A stretch of DNA of 64,000 bases. Source: Strix aluco (taxonomy: Eukaryota > Chordata > Aves > Strigiformes > Strigidae). Each line of letters begins with the position of its first letter. Position 1 is the first letter of the stretch. The translations under genes and the position numbers were made by a program. Under the pieces are notes generated by a model. The model saw only the letters and a list, made by a program, of their open reading frames with translations. It was not told the origin of the DNA and did no database searches. The stretch lies in the NCBI RefSeq assembly GCF_031877795.1, contig NC_133931.1:70345429-70409428 (forward strand), in the 5' to 3' direction. Positions 23,901 through 37,050 of the stretch are shown piece by piece.

Positions 23901-26339
23901 ATAAAAATGCCAAATTCATGCAATTCACAGAGGGTTGGGTTTTTTGTAATCATTCATAAGTTCCACAAGTTCTCATGCACATTCTGAAAATTTCATAGAC
24001 TCAACTAAAAAAATAGTATTCCTTATTTGCATTTCATTAACCTGTTTGGTTACTTTCCTGATTAGAACGTGAAAAGTGAACAATGATATCTTGTGACTTA
24101 AATGAACAAACCTATGTGCACTATGAGTAGGAAATAGCAAACACATAATGTCACAAATAATTACTATACTTTCAAATATGTCAGTATGTAATAACAGCTT
24201 GTGAGTGTATTTGAAAACTATCAAATGGCTACATGAATGCTTAACATTAAAGAAGGGTTAATATTTATCATAATAATGTACACAATCATCAACTCCCAAT
24301 ACCATTTGCAGTATCTGATACTAACTAAAAAAAATATTTATATTTCCCATGGACTCTTGGAATTAGAACTGAAAAAACATTAAAAAAATATATAAATATA
24401 TTTATCCATAGAAAAAAACTCTCAGGAACAAAGCTTTCCACAAGCTCTAGGAAAAATTGGCAAATACTTACACTTAAAAAAAGGAGATTTTTTAAAATGC
24501 AATTTTATTTCATGCCAACATTTTTAATGTGTTAATTTCTGAGTGTGCCAAAAAGGTTTGTTTCTATACTTTCAGTGAGAAAAAAAATCTTATTCAGCTT
24601 TTGTTTTCAAAATGGTATTTTTGTTTAAAAAATAACCTACTCAGGAAAAAAAAAAATAAAAAATTAGAAGAAACCAAAGCAACTGATAACGAAATAAAGC
24701 ACTTATTTTTCATGTGAGTTGTATTTAAAGAAATCATAAAATGATCGTAGTATCTAACAGTAACAAGTATAACAAAGGTCACTTAAAGGTCTATTTAATT
24801 AGAAGTTTTTTTAATATATGTACAAGTGAAAAAAATGTATATACTAACTTGCTTTTTACCCATAAGCACATTTGAGTTTTTAGGGCACTACACATCAAGC
24901 TGGTATGAACTATGGAATAAAGAAATAATTTTTTTTTTATGTTGGAATGTGTATAGGAAAAGTGACAGATTTATTTTGGTAGACAACTTGATAGAAGGTT
25001 GGGATACAATAATATCAACAATAGTATGGTATTTGTGTTAATATACCAGAGATGTGTATCAGAGGGTAAAGGTTTAGCCAGTAGAGTGAAGACATCTGTA
25101 CGTACATGAACTAAGAAATTAATGTATATAAATTAGCTGAAAGATAAACCATCATGTTTAAGGAATAGTTATTTGGAACTGATATTAAACACTAATAATT
25201 CTTTTTCTGCTAAACTAAGCTTGTGAGAACATAAGCCAGCAGCTAGTGAGCTATTTTTCCCATTGGAGCACTTGTTCCAATTTTTAGTGATAACCAGAGT
25301 TAATTCATACCTGTTTTGATTTCCATTGTGCAGATGTACACAATACCATTATTAACATTTGTGTTTAGAAAGGTGAATCAATTTAAGAAACAGATGTCTA
25401 ACTAGTCCTTTCTCTACCTGATAGTCACCATCTGGTTGCAATATATCAGCTTTTTTCAGGTGTTTCACTTTGGAAATTATAAAATAATTTTAAAAAATTT
25501 AGATTCAGACCAATATTTCCCCAGCCAAATACTTCCATTTACCAACAAAGAAAACAGGATGCTACTAGACATATTAATATTCATTAATTAATAGTTAATT
25601 AATACTTTACAACATAAAGGAATATATATACAAACTATGCCCAAATGACAGCACAATAAGAGCTGTGGTGCACGACATTACTGTATTGCCAGGTTTCACT
25701 GAAGTCATAGAAAAGTAATTGTGACATGGATATCCAGCTGTTTCCTTGTCAGTTTACACTGAACATATTCGGTGAAAATAATAGCACAAGAAACATTACA
25801 CTGAGGTACTTCCTCCTGATTTTTATTTAGTTTTGGAGTTAAAACGAAGGCCCTTTAAGATTCTGAAAAAAATCTCCTAAAACACTAAAGATGAGTGTTC
25901 TAGGACTAAAAAAGATAGCATTGGAAATCAAAACAGATGTTCTTGCAAGACTGCAAAGCCAGTGTTGTAGATTTAAGTGATCCGGATAAGTTGCAAGCTG
26001 AAACTTTCAGAGATTTGCCAGCAAAACTTAGCAGTAAAAATCTGGTTAATATTAAAAGCAGAGATGCTTTTTCAACATAATTCTAAATGGATTTGTTGTA
26101 TCTCATTTTCTTAAGCAGCTTCAGTGAAGAAGTGGAATGTGAAGAAGCAGCATGCTTTCACTGTCTTCACTAAGAAAAAGGTGGGAAAAAAACCCAAACA
26201 AACCTGTAGGTCTAAATCAAGTTCTAGAATGCTCATATTTACACTTCAGTATAATTAGCAATAGAATATTGACTATGGTGAAACCAAATAAGAATATGGA
26301 ATCTAAACTGACTTCTTAAATTAACTTTTTAAACTTGGG
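23901..26339. other. Very AT-rich non-coding interval
   Basis: Among the most AT-rich stretches in the window, with A-runs (24347-24420 and 24645-24664) and TTAATTAATAGTTAATTAAT near 25583-25602. No gene or mobile element is recognised. The AT-rich character would fit a matrix-attachment-like region, but nothing specific supports this. Confidence 0.55.
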
Positions 26340-26351
26340 CCCATCTGCTGG
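26340..26351 (-). promoter_or_regulatory. CTCF-like motif, one mismatch
   Basis: The minus strand reads CCAGCAGATGGG, which matches the CTCF core except for the last base. It has the same orientation as the site at 19218-19229. Weak on its own. Confidence 0.22.
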
Positions 26352-29300
26352 TCAAAGCTGAAACAAAGATCTCACATTTACTTTTAAGGAAGTTTGAGTT
26401 CAGCTGTGAATCAGGAGTTACAGCTGAGAACTTTCTCCTCCTAAGACATCACATAACAGTCTGTACAAAACAGAAACTACATTTTGCTTTCAGTGTATAT
26501 AATATACTAACTCAGTCAAGAAAGTGCTTAGTTCTTCACTGATCTGTTCTAGTATTCCCAGCTATACAAAGCAAGAAGTGGAGAATAAAGGAGAGGCAGT
26601 TTTATTCTGTGATAGAATATTATGCAAGATTATTGGCTGAAGAAGTCTTTTATCAATGCAAAATTCTGGGAGGAAAAAATATCACAGAAATGGTGTTATT
26701 GGCTCATTGATAAATGACATGCCTACTTAACTGGGATCACTGCCAAGGGATAGATCCAGTTTCATGCAGGGCTTCTGTTCCCTTTAACAGCACCAGCGGA
26801 TAAAGTGGCAAGCAGTTTATTTTGTGGTGCTTGCAGATCTCTCCATATGTGGAACCGTAGGATAAATGTCCTTTAGTCATGCCATTATTGATCATTCTGG
26901 CATTAGTCTTACCAAGTCAAAGTCATCTTAATATAGATTTTATACATGTTACAATCAATTTTAAAATTTTAAGTACTTACCTGGATGCTGTTTAAAATAA
27001 TTGAAATATTCTCAACATACTCAAAATTAGTATGTAATAGTCAAGATATTTGCTAAATATGGATAGGTACATTTCAAATGTGCCTATATCAATACGAAGA
27101 CAATAAGAGACGCTTCCATTGATACTACAACACTTTTCCCCCACATTAACATTAACTCAGACACAGTGGTGTTTTATCTGAGCTTCCCACTAAAGCCCTG
27201 AACCCAAGACCTCATTCTAAAACTGGCCAGCTTCAACAACTCAGAGGAAACCTTACAAAAAGTGGTTCTCTGCCTAGGCATTTTTCTATTTAGGAAGATT
27301 ATTGATCCAGCTCCTTTATAAACTATGCCATTTCCCATCTGGAAAAGCTTGGAGAAGGAAGAATGCATATTTAAGACCACTTGTCTTTATAAAGAAATTT
27401 ATGATGTTAGTGGAAAACAGGAAGAGACTGTATTCACAGTCAAAATCTCTTTAAAGCTGCCTTTTCGTAGTAAATTATCAAAAAGTAACTAATTCACAGA
27501 ATCTGCTGAATCAAATTCTCCTTTCATTGTGAGCTCTTTTGCTCTTTGTTATTATCTGTTTCATTTTAACTCCTTTTTTTGTTTCCTTTGGCCACTTAAT
27601 AAACAGTCCTTTACACAACAAACAGATCCCCCAGCTTCCCCTCCCAGGTGAATACTGTAACCAGTAGGCTGTAAAATTTCTCTCTCTAAAACTACTCTAC
27701 ACATAGTGGTGCAGTTTTAATAGGAAGGGAGAAAAGCGATTCCAGCTCAGACCCTCAGCCAACAGCATTGTAGGAAATACTGATTTGAAGTCTTTCAGGC
27801 AGTCAGAGATGGCTCAGACTTCTCAGTAATGCCAGCAAAATTGAATTTTGCCTTCTGAACACTACCATGGGACCAGTCACTCTTGCCATGGGTAAGGAAA
27901 GTGCAAGGAGGTGGAGTGGCACCAGGACTGGGGAGCAGTGGGGACCTCACAGTTCCTCTCCAATCTGCATTAATGAAAGGCACAGCAGCACCGACTGGGT
28001 GTGGATCCCCTCCAGAAGCAGTGGCTGCCCCACATGTACTTTCCTTTCTGTAGTAGGAGCCACAGCAGCCAACCCAGTCATGTTGCTGCTCTAGACAACT
28101 GCTTGCTTTGTCTGCTTCTGGAGACAGCCCTGTCAGCAGCAAAGCTCTTTCAATCTGACCTTCTGCTGACTTGACCATGTTCAGAAACTGCTTTGCTAAC
28201 TACGTACTTCTACAGACAAATTGCCAAGGAAGTTATTAGCTGCTCCTGTGTTTTCAGAAGAGTCCCATCCCAGCAGTCACTACCCAGTACAGTCTCCAAA
28301 CATGTCCTGGGCTCAGATTTTTAAAGGATTTAGATTTTGATGGAACATCTACTTTGTTGCTTCCAGATGGTCTAAACTGTTCTGATTGATCGAGCCTGGG
28401 ACAATCCTGGATGAGTAAAAGAAGCCCAGATGCCTGGGAGCCAACACGCAGCAGATGAACCACAGTTTACAATGTCAGGTTTGGATCCACAGGCTTAAAT
28501 TCTTTCTAAGTCTCTCTTTAGGTGCGTAAGTCCATTCATGTATGGACAGCACAGTTTCACCTTAACCTTATCAATTGCAGTGTTCACATTAAACAGCAGA
28601 CCAATAGGTACTTTTATGTACAGGTCTAATATGTACACTTTATATAACAGGAACAGCATGTCACAAGATGCTCACAGAATAAAGTACATTCATGTACAAG
28701 CTTTCTCTGATAAATCTTTCTGACCGTACAGCCTGCTCACCAAACGTGCATGTGCAACAAACCATGACTTACGTTAAGATAATGGTGAAATGAAGGGCCA
28801 ACAATTGGAACGATATAACCTCCAAAACTATAACATGCAGATTCAACATGCAGCATAAAAGCTACTGAAAAAACCCTAAACAAATCCTGCTCTTGCCTGC
28901 TCCCTGCTTACATAAGACTAACACTTTGCAAAACTATTTCCAAAAGTCAGATTTTGAAAAAACACTGATGCATTTTGTATCACTATAAGGTGAGTAGATT
29001 TGGTGCTCAGATTGTTTTTAGTAACAGCCAGGGGTTTGCTATTTTGGCACAGTTTTCTGTTATGATAAAAGAAAAAAAAAAAAAAAAAGATACAAAGCTA
29101 ACAGTTAATTATCCAAATCTCTGTATATTTTGTTCCATCAGATCCATTATATCAGAATTATGAAAATGCTTCAGACCTATTAAGATCTAGACTACAAAAT
29201 AAAGTTTTCTTAGATAAAAAAACAGTTTCTTACAATATGTTTAATCTTTTAAACTTATATGAACTACTTCAAGTATTTCCAAAATATACTGATAACTAGG

Positions 29301-30420
29301 CATGGAAAAGTAATCCTTATTAAAAAAATGCTGTCATTTCTGGCTAGACCTTGAAACAATCTCCAGCTAGGACAGGACTCCATAACCTTCAGATTTCAGG
29401 AAAGATTATCCCTGTAATTCAAATTGAACAGAGCTTGGGGAGTCAAGAAATTGCAGGAGAACAAAAACATCAGGCTAAAAGCAGCAAATCAAGACCTGAC
29501 CCCAGGGAGGAAGAGATAAACCAAGTGGGGCTGTAAAACAGGGATAAAATTCAGAGTTGGGCAGAGATGTGAGCATTGGAAAGCACAGTAGCACAGCAGG
29601 AGAACGAAAAGGAGCATCCAGCAGAGAAGGTAACCTCTATATTCCTTGGTTCTACTAGACTGTCTGGAGAATCAGGACCAACAAATATTGCCTCATTTCT
29701 TGTTTTAAACTCATATGCCTAATGTATACGTTTTTTGGAAATTCTAGAACAATTTTTCCATTACAAACTGAACATTCATGGATGCCCACTAAATACATGT
29801 TTCCAAAAAGCCTACATTGCTCAACCCTAATGGTATATGAGACATTCTACTTTCATCCAGGGGAGACTATATCCTCAGCAATCACAAAAACATTTTACAG
29901 TAGGATGTTTCTGGATTTCAGTTGTTAGATTCTGTTATCTGCTACCCTTCTGGCTTATTTTCCTATGAAGAAAGATGACTTTAAAGGGTCTCAACTACAT
30001 ATGTTTAAGTGAGGACTTTGGTCAAGATAGCTATTGAATTCTCACAGTGAGCATTTTCATGCCTTCATAATATCATAAAAGCAAAGTGTGGTTGAATATG
30101 GCAGATACTCTAGGAAAAGGTCTAGTTGTGAAATTTGACATATGTGCATTTTTTCGGTTAAAACTGCGCTTTAAGACACAGATCATATGAGTCCCACCTG
30201 AACTGAGATGAAGACTCAATGAATCTCTGAAAAATGTCTGCTCTCCAGCACTATGGCAAGGGTACCTACAATCAACTCATATCTCCATTTTGGATGACAG
30301 TTTCCCAAGCACTGAAACAGTCACACAAATGTATTACCCTTCTCTAAGCTAACACACATCTTAATCTGTGATGGGACTGAGAAATGGTTCAAGAAGCATG
30401 TAACTGTCTCTGTTTCATCA
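26352..30420. other. Non-coding interval, GC-richer around 27850-28180
   Basis: Mostly AT-rich. A GC-richer section at 27850-28180 holds a minus-strand open frame (27795-28178, 127 codons) and a competing plus-strand frame; neither shows a domain. An A-rich run lies at 29067-29088. Nothing here is called as a gene. Confidence 0.5.
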
Positions 30421-31020
30421 TGCTGTGGTGGATCAACCCTGCCTGGATGCCAGGTGCCCACCAAAGCCACTCTATCACTCCCCATCCTCAGCTGGGCAGG
30501 GGAGAGAAAATATAATGAAAGGCTCGTGGGTCAAGATAAGGACATGGAGATCACTCACCAATTACTGTCACAGGCAAAACAGACTCGACTTGGGGAAATC
30601 AATTTAATTTATTACCAAACAAATCGGAGTAGGATAATGAGAAATAAACCAAATCTTAAAAAAAGACCTTCCCCCCACCCCTCCCTTCCTTCTGAGTTTA
30701 ACTTTACTCCTGATTTTCTCTACCTCCTCCCCTGAAGCAGTGCAGGGAGACAGGGAATGGGGGTTGTAGTCAGTTCATTACACATTGTCTCTGCCACTCC
30801 TTCCTCTGCAGGGGTAGGACTCCTCACACTCTTCCCCTGCTCCAGCGTGGAGTCCCTCCCACACAAGACAGCTCATGAATGGCTCCAGCATGGGTCCCCC
30901 CTAGGGTCACAAGTCTTGCCAGTAAACCTGCTCCAGTGTGGGCTCCTCTCTCCATGGGTCCACAGGCCCTGCCTGTTTCCCATGGAGTCACAGCCTTCTT
31001 CGGTCATCCAACTGCTCAAA
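30421..31020 (-). mobile_element. LTR of the same endogenous retrovirus family, minus orientation, 5' truncated
   Basis: The LTR 3' end is at 30421 (plus-strand TGCTGTGGTGGATCAACCCT, so the sense strand ends in CCACAGCA). It carries the family landmarks in reverse: GGCTCGTGGGTCAAGATAAG, CAGGCAAAACAGACTCGACT, the poly(A) signal (plus TTTAAT at 30603-30608), AGAGTAGGATAATGAGAAAT, and the CTGCTCCAGYGTGGG-type leader repeats. Homology stops around 31020, before the promoter region, so U3 is missing and the copy has no LTR promoter. Its U5 end differs from the other two copies (GCCTGGATGCCAGG hairpin instead of TGCCCTCTGGGCT), indicating a separate subfamily. Protein-like frames across it are incidental. 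Confidence 0.85.
30603..30608 (-). terminator. LTR polyadenylation signal ATTAAA (minus strand)
   Basis: It lies 182 bases from the LTR end, the same spacing as in the copy at 11661-12630. This supports the assigned orientation and boundary. Confidence 0.55.
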
Positions 31021-32250
31021 AACCCAATACAGCAAATATCTCTGAAGACTACCAAATACCTCAGATCTCTTCAGGTCTATTTGCTACTGATAAATGCAAA
31101 AGAAGAACTTATTGCATTAGTAAAGAAAATGTTGATAAAATTAATTTAAGGAGTTACATGTCCTTGGACAACATCTGCAGCTAGCCAGTCTGCTTCTTCA
31201 TAATGTACCCTAAAATGGTAAGCATAGTGGGAAGAGTGCTTCAGTGATCACTGTAGTAGTCAGTGTTGGCCCTGGGCAAGATTCTGTTCATTACCCAATA
31301 TCACAATTTAGCTATAGAATTTATTATTAAATAAAGTTACTAAGACCTTTCTGGACCTAATAGCAGTGAACCTGAATTATATATGTAAATTAATCATTAA
31401 AATCAATTCAACAGATTCTCTCCAAAGGTATATTAGTGTTCTACCCTTTATATTGGCTGTCTAGTATACTATATATACGTGAACGTAGAAATCAGTGAAA
31501 CTACACCTCATTGGTATCAGGTCTGCTAGTTTTACTTCTGGTAAAATTTAAGAGAATTGTGTAGGATGGCCAGATTGATGATATTTACAAAGTTCTGTCC
31601 TATGCTGTCACAGACAATCTTATAGGATCAAGGATATGGCCTGAGGAAAGAATATGTTTCTTTGCACTGTGCATCTATCAAATCGATATGTATCAATTTA
31701 TCTTTTTTCTATCATAACAAATTAAGTAACAAAAGCAAATTTCAGCCAGCAAGCGAAACGGTCAGAAGACTGGCACTACACTATACATGGTTATAATCTG
31801 ACTCTCCCTCACTCAAATGTGAAACTTTCTTATAAAAAATGTTCTGCGACTATAGAAATGTATCTGCATTCTACTCTGAGCCCATTAAGGTGACTGATAG
31901 ACTTTAGATTACAGTGACTTGAAAAAAAAATTACTTTTTTAGTATTAAAAAAGACATTCAGAGAAAAGAAAAGGAAAAAACCCACATTTTCAGTAAAAAC
32001 AGAAGGCAACAGAAGCTTGGAACAAGTGCTTGCCAATAGAAGGATTTCATGCTTTTGTTAATTAAAGGAACAAAGAAAAAACAGTGCAGCAGGCTGTATC
32101 CTACATAACAGCTTCTACTAATAAAAAGTAATAGACAATTTCCTGCATTCAATTCTTTTGAATACTATTATACAAGGTAATAGAGTTTTGGAAATGGAAG
32201 TCCTAGCAGCCTGTCAGAAAGAGCTTTCTTCCACTTTTTTTTATTAAATG
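31021..32250. other. AT-rich non-coding interval
   Basis: No exon recognised. AGCATAGTGGGAAGAGTGCT near 31222 followed by TGGGCAAGATTCTG near 31275 faintly recalls an ancient tRNA-derived SINE of the MIR type, but the segment between is too short and the match too weak to call. The 31930-32100 part is A-rich. Confidence 0.5.
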
Positions 32251-32720
32251 ACTAAGTGCAGCAGTCTGTGTCCTATCTCTCCCTCTTGCATCTATTGGAT
32301 TGTATTATTTTACATTTTGATTGAAATGATGTCACCAGCAGATAAAAGCCTGGCCCAGGCATTGTAATTGAATCAGCCCGAGTTGTTTATTCTAGTGATC
32401 TACAGCGATGCTTTCCTTGTCCTAACACAGAATACATAAAAGATCCCCTCTTGTTTAACATGCTACTGATTAGATCTATTTTTTTTAGAAGGAGAAATCA
32501 AATTGGGGGGTCGAGAGAGTAAGAACTGGAGTTTGGGGGGAAATTGGAAAAAACAGATGAGAACAGACACCATCTGCAAAACTTTCCATGTGTGACTGAA
32601 AGTTTAAATAAATAAATTTCACATGGCATCAGTACCAGATGCAAACAGATTTGATTGACAACATTTAAATGACAGTTAATGGGAACCTGTACATTTTTTG
32701 GAAGGTTTTTCATGCTCATT
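32251..32720. promoter_or_regulatory. Candidate conserved non-coding element with PBX/MEIS-type sites
   Basis: Repeat-poor sequence containing GATTGAAATGATGTCACC, GCATTGTAATTGAATCAGCC (homeodomain GTAATTG at 32364-32370), TGATTGACA at 32652-32660 (PBX-MEIS/PREP composite type) and TGACAG at 32670-32675 ten bases on. The spacing and variety of sites resemble a developmental enhancer. It has no coding frame worth noting. Inference from motifs only. Confidence 0.42.
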
Positions 32721-33094
32721 TCCTAAATCACAAGCTCATTCAAGTTTTTATTTAAAAATAATGCTTATCTTGGAAGAAGAAAAATTTTAAATTGCTGGGT
32801 TTTTTACTGCTATTAAAAATACAGTGTGTTGGATAATTAAACTATTGTTAATGACATGTTCTGTTTTCAGTTAAAACATTTTATATTTAATAGACTAAAA
32901 CAACATTTGAATTGAATGTATTAAGGATATCCTGTAATTGGTATTACTGAGAATTACATTTTACAAAATATATAAAAACAGACAGAGGCAAAAATAGAGT
33001 TATAAGAACCTTTCATTTGGCAAGTTCTGACAAAATTTACTTACTTGGTAATTATTTTAAGAGAAAGCCTGTCTTTTACGCTAAGCAATGTTTC

Positions 33095-33110
33095 TTTTTT
33101 TTTTTTTTTT
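33095..33110 (+). repeat. Poly(T) run
   Basis: A 16-base T run, followed within eight bases by a run of eight C. On the minus strand it would be an A-tail, but no retrocopy body with a target-site duplication was identified. Confidence 0.85.
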
Positions 33111-36086
33111 GTCATGTCCCCCCCCAGAAGCCTCAGTGACATAAAGAAAAAAAAAATGCACTACTACATGTGTTGTTTACACCTTAAAACAAAACTTCTT
33201 CAACAGCATTTTTGGTGGTGGTAGTGGGTTTTTTGTTTGTTGGCTTTTTTTTTTTTTTACTTCTGGGTCTTTCCTCAAAATAAACAATCATATAAGGTAG
33301 AGTAGTAGTGCCAAGATGAAAAAAAGCCAAGCCCATCAGGCAATTTGTTGAAATGTTTTTTACTTGAAACCTATGTTATCAATTGTTTGCCTCAAATCTG
33401 GAGCTGGAAGCTTATTTGGTTTGTCATGTGGGATTTCTGTATGAGGAGGAAACAAAGATGCAATTTGAGAAAGTATTTTTTTAAATGCATAAATAAATTA
33501 TTTTAGCACAAATTAAAAATTTTACTTTATGAACAACCACAATTAATAAAATATTGTAATGAAAATGGCTATTAAATAAAATAATGAACAACTTAATTTT
33601 GGGAAAGTTTTTAATCTAATTTTTTAAAATATATTAAATAACTGTAAGACTATTTTTCACAACTGAAAATTAAAGCTAGCAAAAAGATTTTTTTAAAGTA
33701 GAATAGTAATATATCTACCAGTCTCTATATATACACACCTTAATTTTACTGTTATTTCCTGAACAGTCGCTACAATGTATAAATAAGAAATACATTTCCC
33801 ATGCCATTTACAGTCTATTTAGCACTCCTAATGGCTGCATTACAAAATTCACTCATAATAATTGCTGATACCTAACAAACAGACCTTTGAGACCTTCAGA
33901 TTTTTGTAATTTATTTATTGTCCTGAAGGTATCATTATTTGAAAGCATTTGTAAAACATACTTTTTAATATTTCTAGTCAGCGATGAACTTAGAACCGGG
34001 AAGCTACAAGATGCACTATTTACATTTATAAATGTGTTTTTTTGGAGTGTATTTTAGTGAATGTATTTTGACTGAAGTTAACCTTTCAACATGCATTTTA
34101 TAGACCGAGTTGTGTAACACGTTTTTCAGTTGTCTTGGCTTTCAACACTGCTATCCACTTTAAAAGTAATAATTTCATAGAAACTAAACTGAAATACAGA
34201 ACAAATTAATTCAGATCTGTCATTAAGAATTATAAAACAAACTCACTGCTTTATTTATATACAAATAATCACAGTTGGCCTTGTAGCACAGAGACAAACT
34301 GTTCTGTGGCCACGTAGAGAGACCCAGGCTCACCAAAGCACCAATCCATATTCAGTCCCCAGAGCTGCTTAAATATAATTTGCATCACAGAGGTTACACA
34401 TTTGGTCTCTGGGGAAAAGAAAGAAGAAGAAAAAAAAGTAACAAAAAAAAAGTAAGCAATGTTGATTTAGCCTCCCTTCAATACTCTCCAGCAGCTGCCT
34501 CGGGGAATAGCACTCAGAGGAACATCCCAATATGCCATGCTTTTTCTCACCATCACATTACTTTCTTGTTAAAGCATAAGTGGTTGGTACAGGCAAATTG
34601 ATTTCAACAAAGGAAAACCATTGTGAACATGAACTCCAATATCCAATCCCCCTAAACACAAACAGAGATTTATTTATAATTCAGAGATGCAGAATTAACT
34701 TTTTAATAGCAGTTTTCATGATTTCTGGAGTTCCCACTGTGAATTCCTGTGATGCTTGGATGTCTGGCACACAGCCTAATGCCATCAATGGGATTCCCTA
34801 TTTTAATGGGAGTTGGTTCAGACACTGACAGTAGAAAGGTGTGGAAAAAAGAAACGAAAGCCCATATTTCCATTTATTATTTGTAGTCCGTCTCCTATGA
34901 GAGAATTTTCCTGTGAGACTTGCAGCCACAAGCATATTTGATATACCAGTTTTGGACTTCTGCAAGCTTATCAAAATGAAACTAAACTTTCAAACCTATT
35001 AAAGCTTGCAAAAAGAAATGTAAGCTGGAAAAGCTTAATGTCAACTGGTGAAAACAGTGACCAGAAAACAGGCAGATGGAAATGGGCGGTGACAGTCAAA
35101 CAGTAGTTCATATGTCAAAAATGCAGCAAAACTGAGTCTTTAAATATGAGACGGATGATGCACGGGTGTTTGCTTGATTTAAATAATGACATTTTAAGAG
35201 TTACTCAAATGCCAGTACTAATCATGTTTAAGCTGGAAAAGGCACAATGGACCCTACACTCTGCCTTCCTCCAGTGCTCCAAGCATGTGAAAGTCATGTG
35301 TATAATCAACAGCAAGTTCACATAAGAGAGTAATTTGTTGGGGTTTATTGGTGGGAATGACAAAACTGAGGTCCAGAATAGCAAGGGTTTCAGATTAAAT
35401 AGTGTGCTTTTAAATTCTGAAAAGATGTTTTAATTTCTTTCTTAAACTAATTCATTCAGGAACTTGAAATGAGTGTGCAGCTTGTATTGGTAGACACATT
35501 ACTAGTATTTCAGGTCTTTCTTTAATCACAGAACCAGGCTTGAATACAAAAATAAAAAGACTAGCAAGACACTGAAATTTCAAGTATATCCTATCTCTAA
35601 CCAAGGCATAGAATACAGAAGGAAACTGGGTTTTGATGATAAGAAATGGCAGTTTCCTTGATCAATTGTCTTGTTTTGGATATAAACAATATCTCACAAC
35701 CTAAACCCAACTCTTTCTAAAGCAGCTCAAATAAGAGACAAGATTTTCAAAAATGTTGTGCCCCAGCAGACTCCTCTGAAGTCAATTATTTAGAAATCTA
35801 ATTGAGGATACTATCTTTCTTTTGAAAATTCTGATCCAGAAATTTAAATAACTGCCAAGATAGCCAAATACATATAGGTCCTCCTGCTTTTTCTCAGAAC
35901 TGATACTTCAGCTCTGTTTTGTCTTGTCTTTTAAAAATAATTAGTCCTAGCAGCTATGCAGATCCTTCCTTCATAAAATCAAAACAAAACCAACAAATGT
36001 GCTACATTCTTACCATTAAGGAATAATCAGTCTTTAAAGAGTTATTATACACTAAAACAAATGTAGAGATATGAATAATTCTTTGG

Positions 36087-36124
36087 CTATATATATGCAT
36101 ATATATACACACATGCACACAGAC
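36087..36124 (+). repeat. (AT)n/(AC)n microsatellite
   Basis: GGCTATATATATGCATATAT continues into ATACACACATGCACACAGAC. It is an alternating purine-pyrimidine run, probably length-polymorphic. Confidence 0.8.
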
Positions 36125-37021
36125 ATCAGAAAAGCATAGGGTGCAATTTCCTTCTATATTTTTTATGGAATAAGCTAAAGAGTAATGAATTAGACTGGAC
36201 AAAATGTGATTGCTTAATAAAATATATTGCAGCTGAGAGAAAAGATGTTTGTGCAGCGTATTTTTTCATCCAAAGAAGTATGAATATAAAAAAAAAGTTT
36301 ACATGTCATCCTGTTCCATCTTTGCATGTACTTGCTCTTTATCTCTAAAGCAGCATACGTTCCATATGAGAGAGGGGGTTGCCATGGTATCTGCACTTTA
36401 AAAAATTGAATAGCAGATCTAAAAGAAGCATAAAATCGATTTAACAAGTTGTCATGTAAGTTACCCTGGCCCATAAGGATGAAGTCTATGCACCTTTTCC
36501 TTTATAAAAATGTTTATTTTTTAAAAAAAACTAATTGTAATTTTTTAGTCACAGAGCTAAATACACTGCTTGTCATTAGGTTTGTATCATCAACTTAGAA
36601 ATCATTTGGGTGTGCACGTGGAAAATATACTTATTTTCAAGCATTTTTTTGCCTTTTCTCTTAAAAAATACAACAAAACACAGTAGTAAAGAAATAACTA
36701 AACAGTGATCTTAATACAGAAGGTAAAATGCTGACATATAATCGGAGACAAAAATAAACCTTACTTAAAAATTCATTGCTTTATGAAGTTATTATTCTAA
36801 AGAAAAGAGGTTTCAGATAATCACCTTCAAAATGGTCTCTTTTTTTTTACTACTCTGAAGAGAAAGCTTCACAACTATAATTTGGGACTTCTTATAGTCG
36901 CAGGCACAAAATAGTCACTCACATTTCTAGTGCTCAGTCTGCAGGGAGGACAGATAGTTCTTGCAACCACAGTGATGTGGTTTCACAGGCAAATGAGAGA
37001 AACTGGTTTTCCTCTGGTTTT

Positions 37022-37050
37022 GGGATCGGGGTTTTTTGGGGGTTTGGGGG
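37022..37050 (+). repeat. G/T-rich tract with G-quadruplex pattern
   Basis: Four G runs are present: GGG at 37022, GGGG at 37028, GGGGG at 37038 and GGGGG at 37046, with loops of 3, 6 and 3 bases. This satisfies the usual G3+N1-7 quadruplex rule. It continues into T-rich sequence with GG interruptions to about 37080. Read on the minus strand it is A/C-rich and could be a degenerate A-tail. Confidence 0.75.

Larger units (their letters stand above)
32721..37021. other. AT-rich non-coding interval
   Basis: Contains T16 at 33095-33110 followed closely by a C-run at 33118-33125, a second T-run near 33248-33260 and an (AT)n tract at 36087-36107. Sequence around 33860-34180 is repeat-poor and could hold another regulatory block, but evidence is thinner. 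No gene is recognised. Confidence 0.5.

Noticed and set aside
27795..28178. 127-codon minus-strand open frame in a GC-richer patch
   Set aside because: A competing plus-strand frame overlaps it, there is no recognisable motif, and GC-richer DNA lengthens chance frames.
30757..31184. Overlapping 130- and 101-codon frames
   Set aside because: They lie within or extend from the truncated LTR and do not resemble retroviral proteins.
31215..31300. MIR-like SINE fragment
   Set aside because: Only two short words match and their spacing is wrong. Too weak to call without an alignment.
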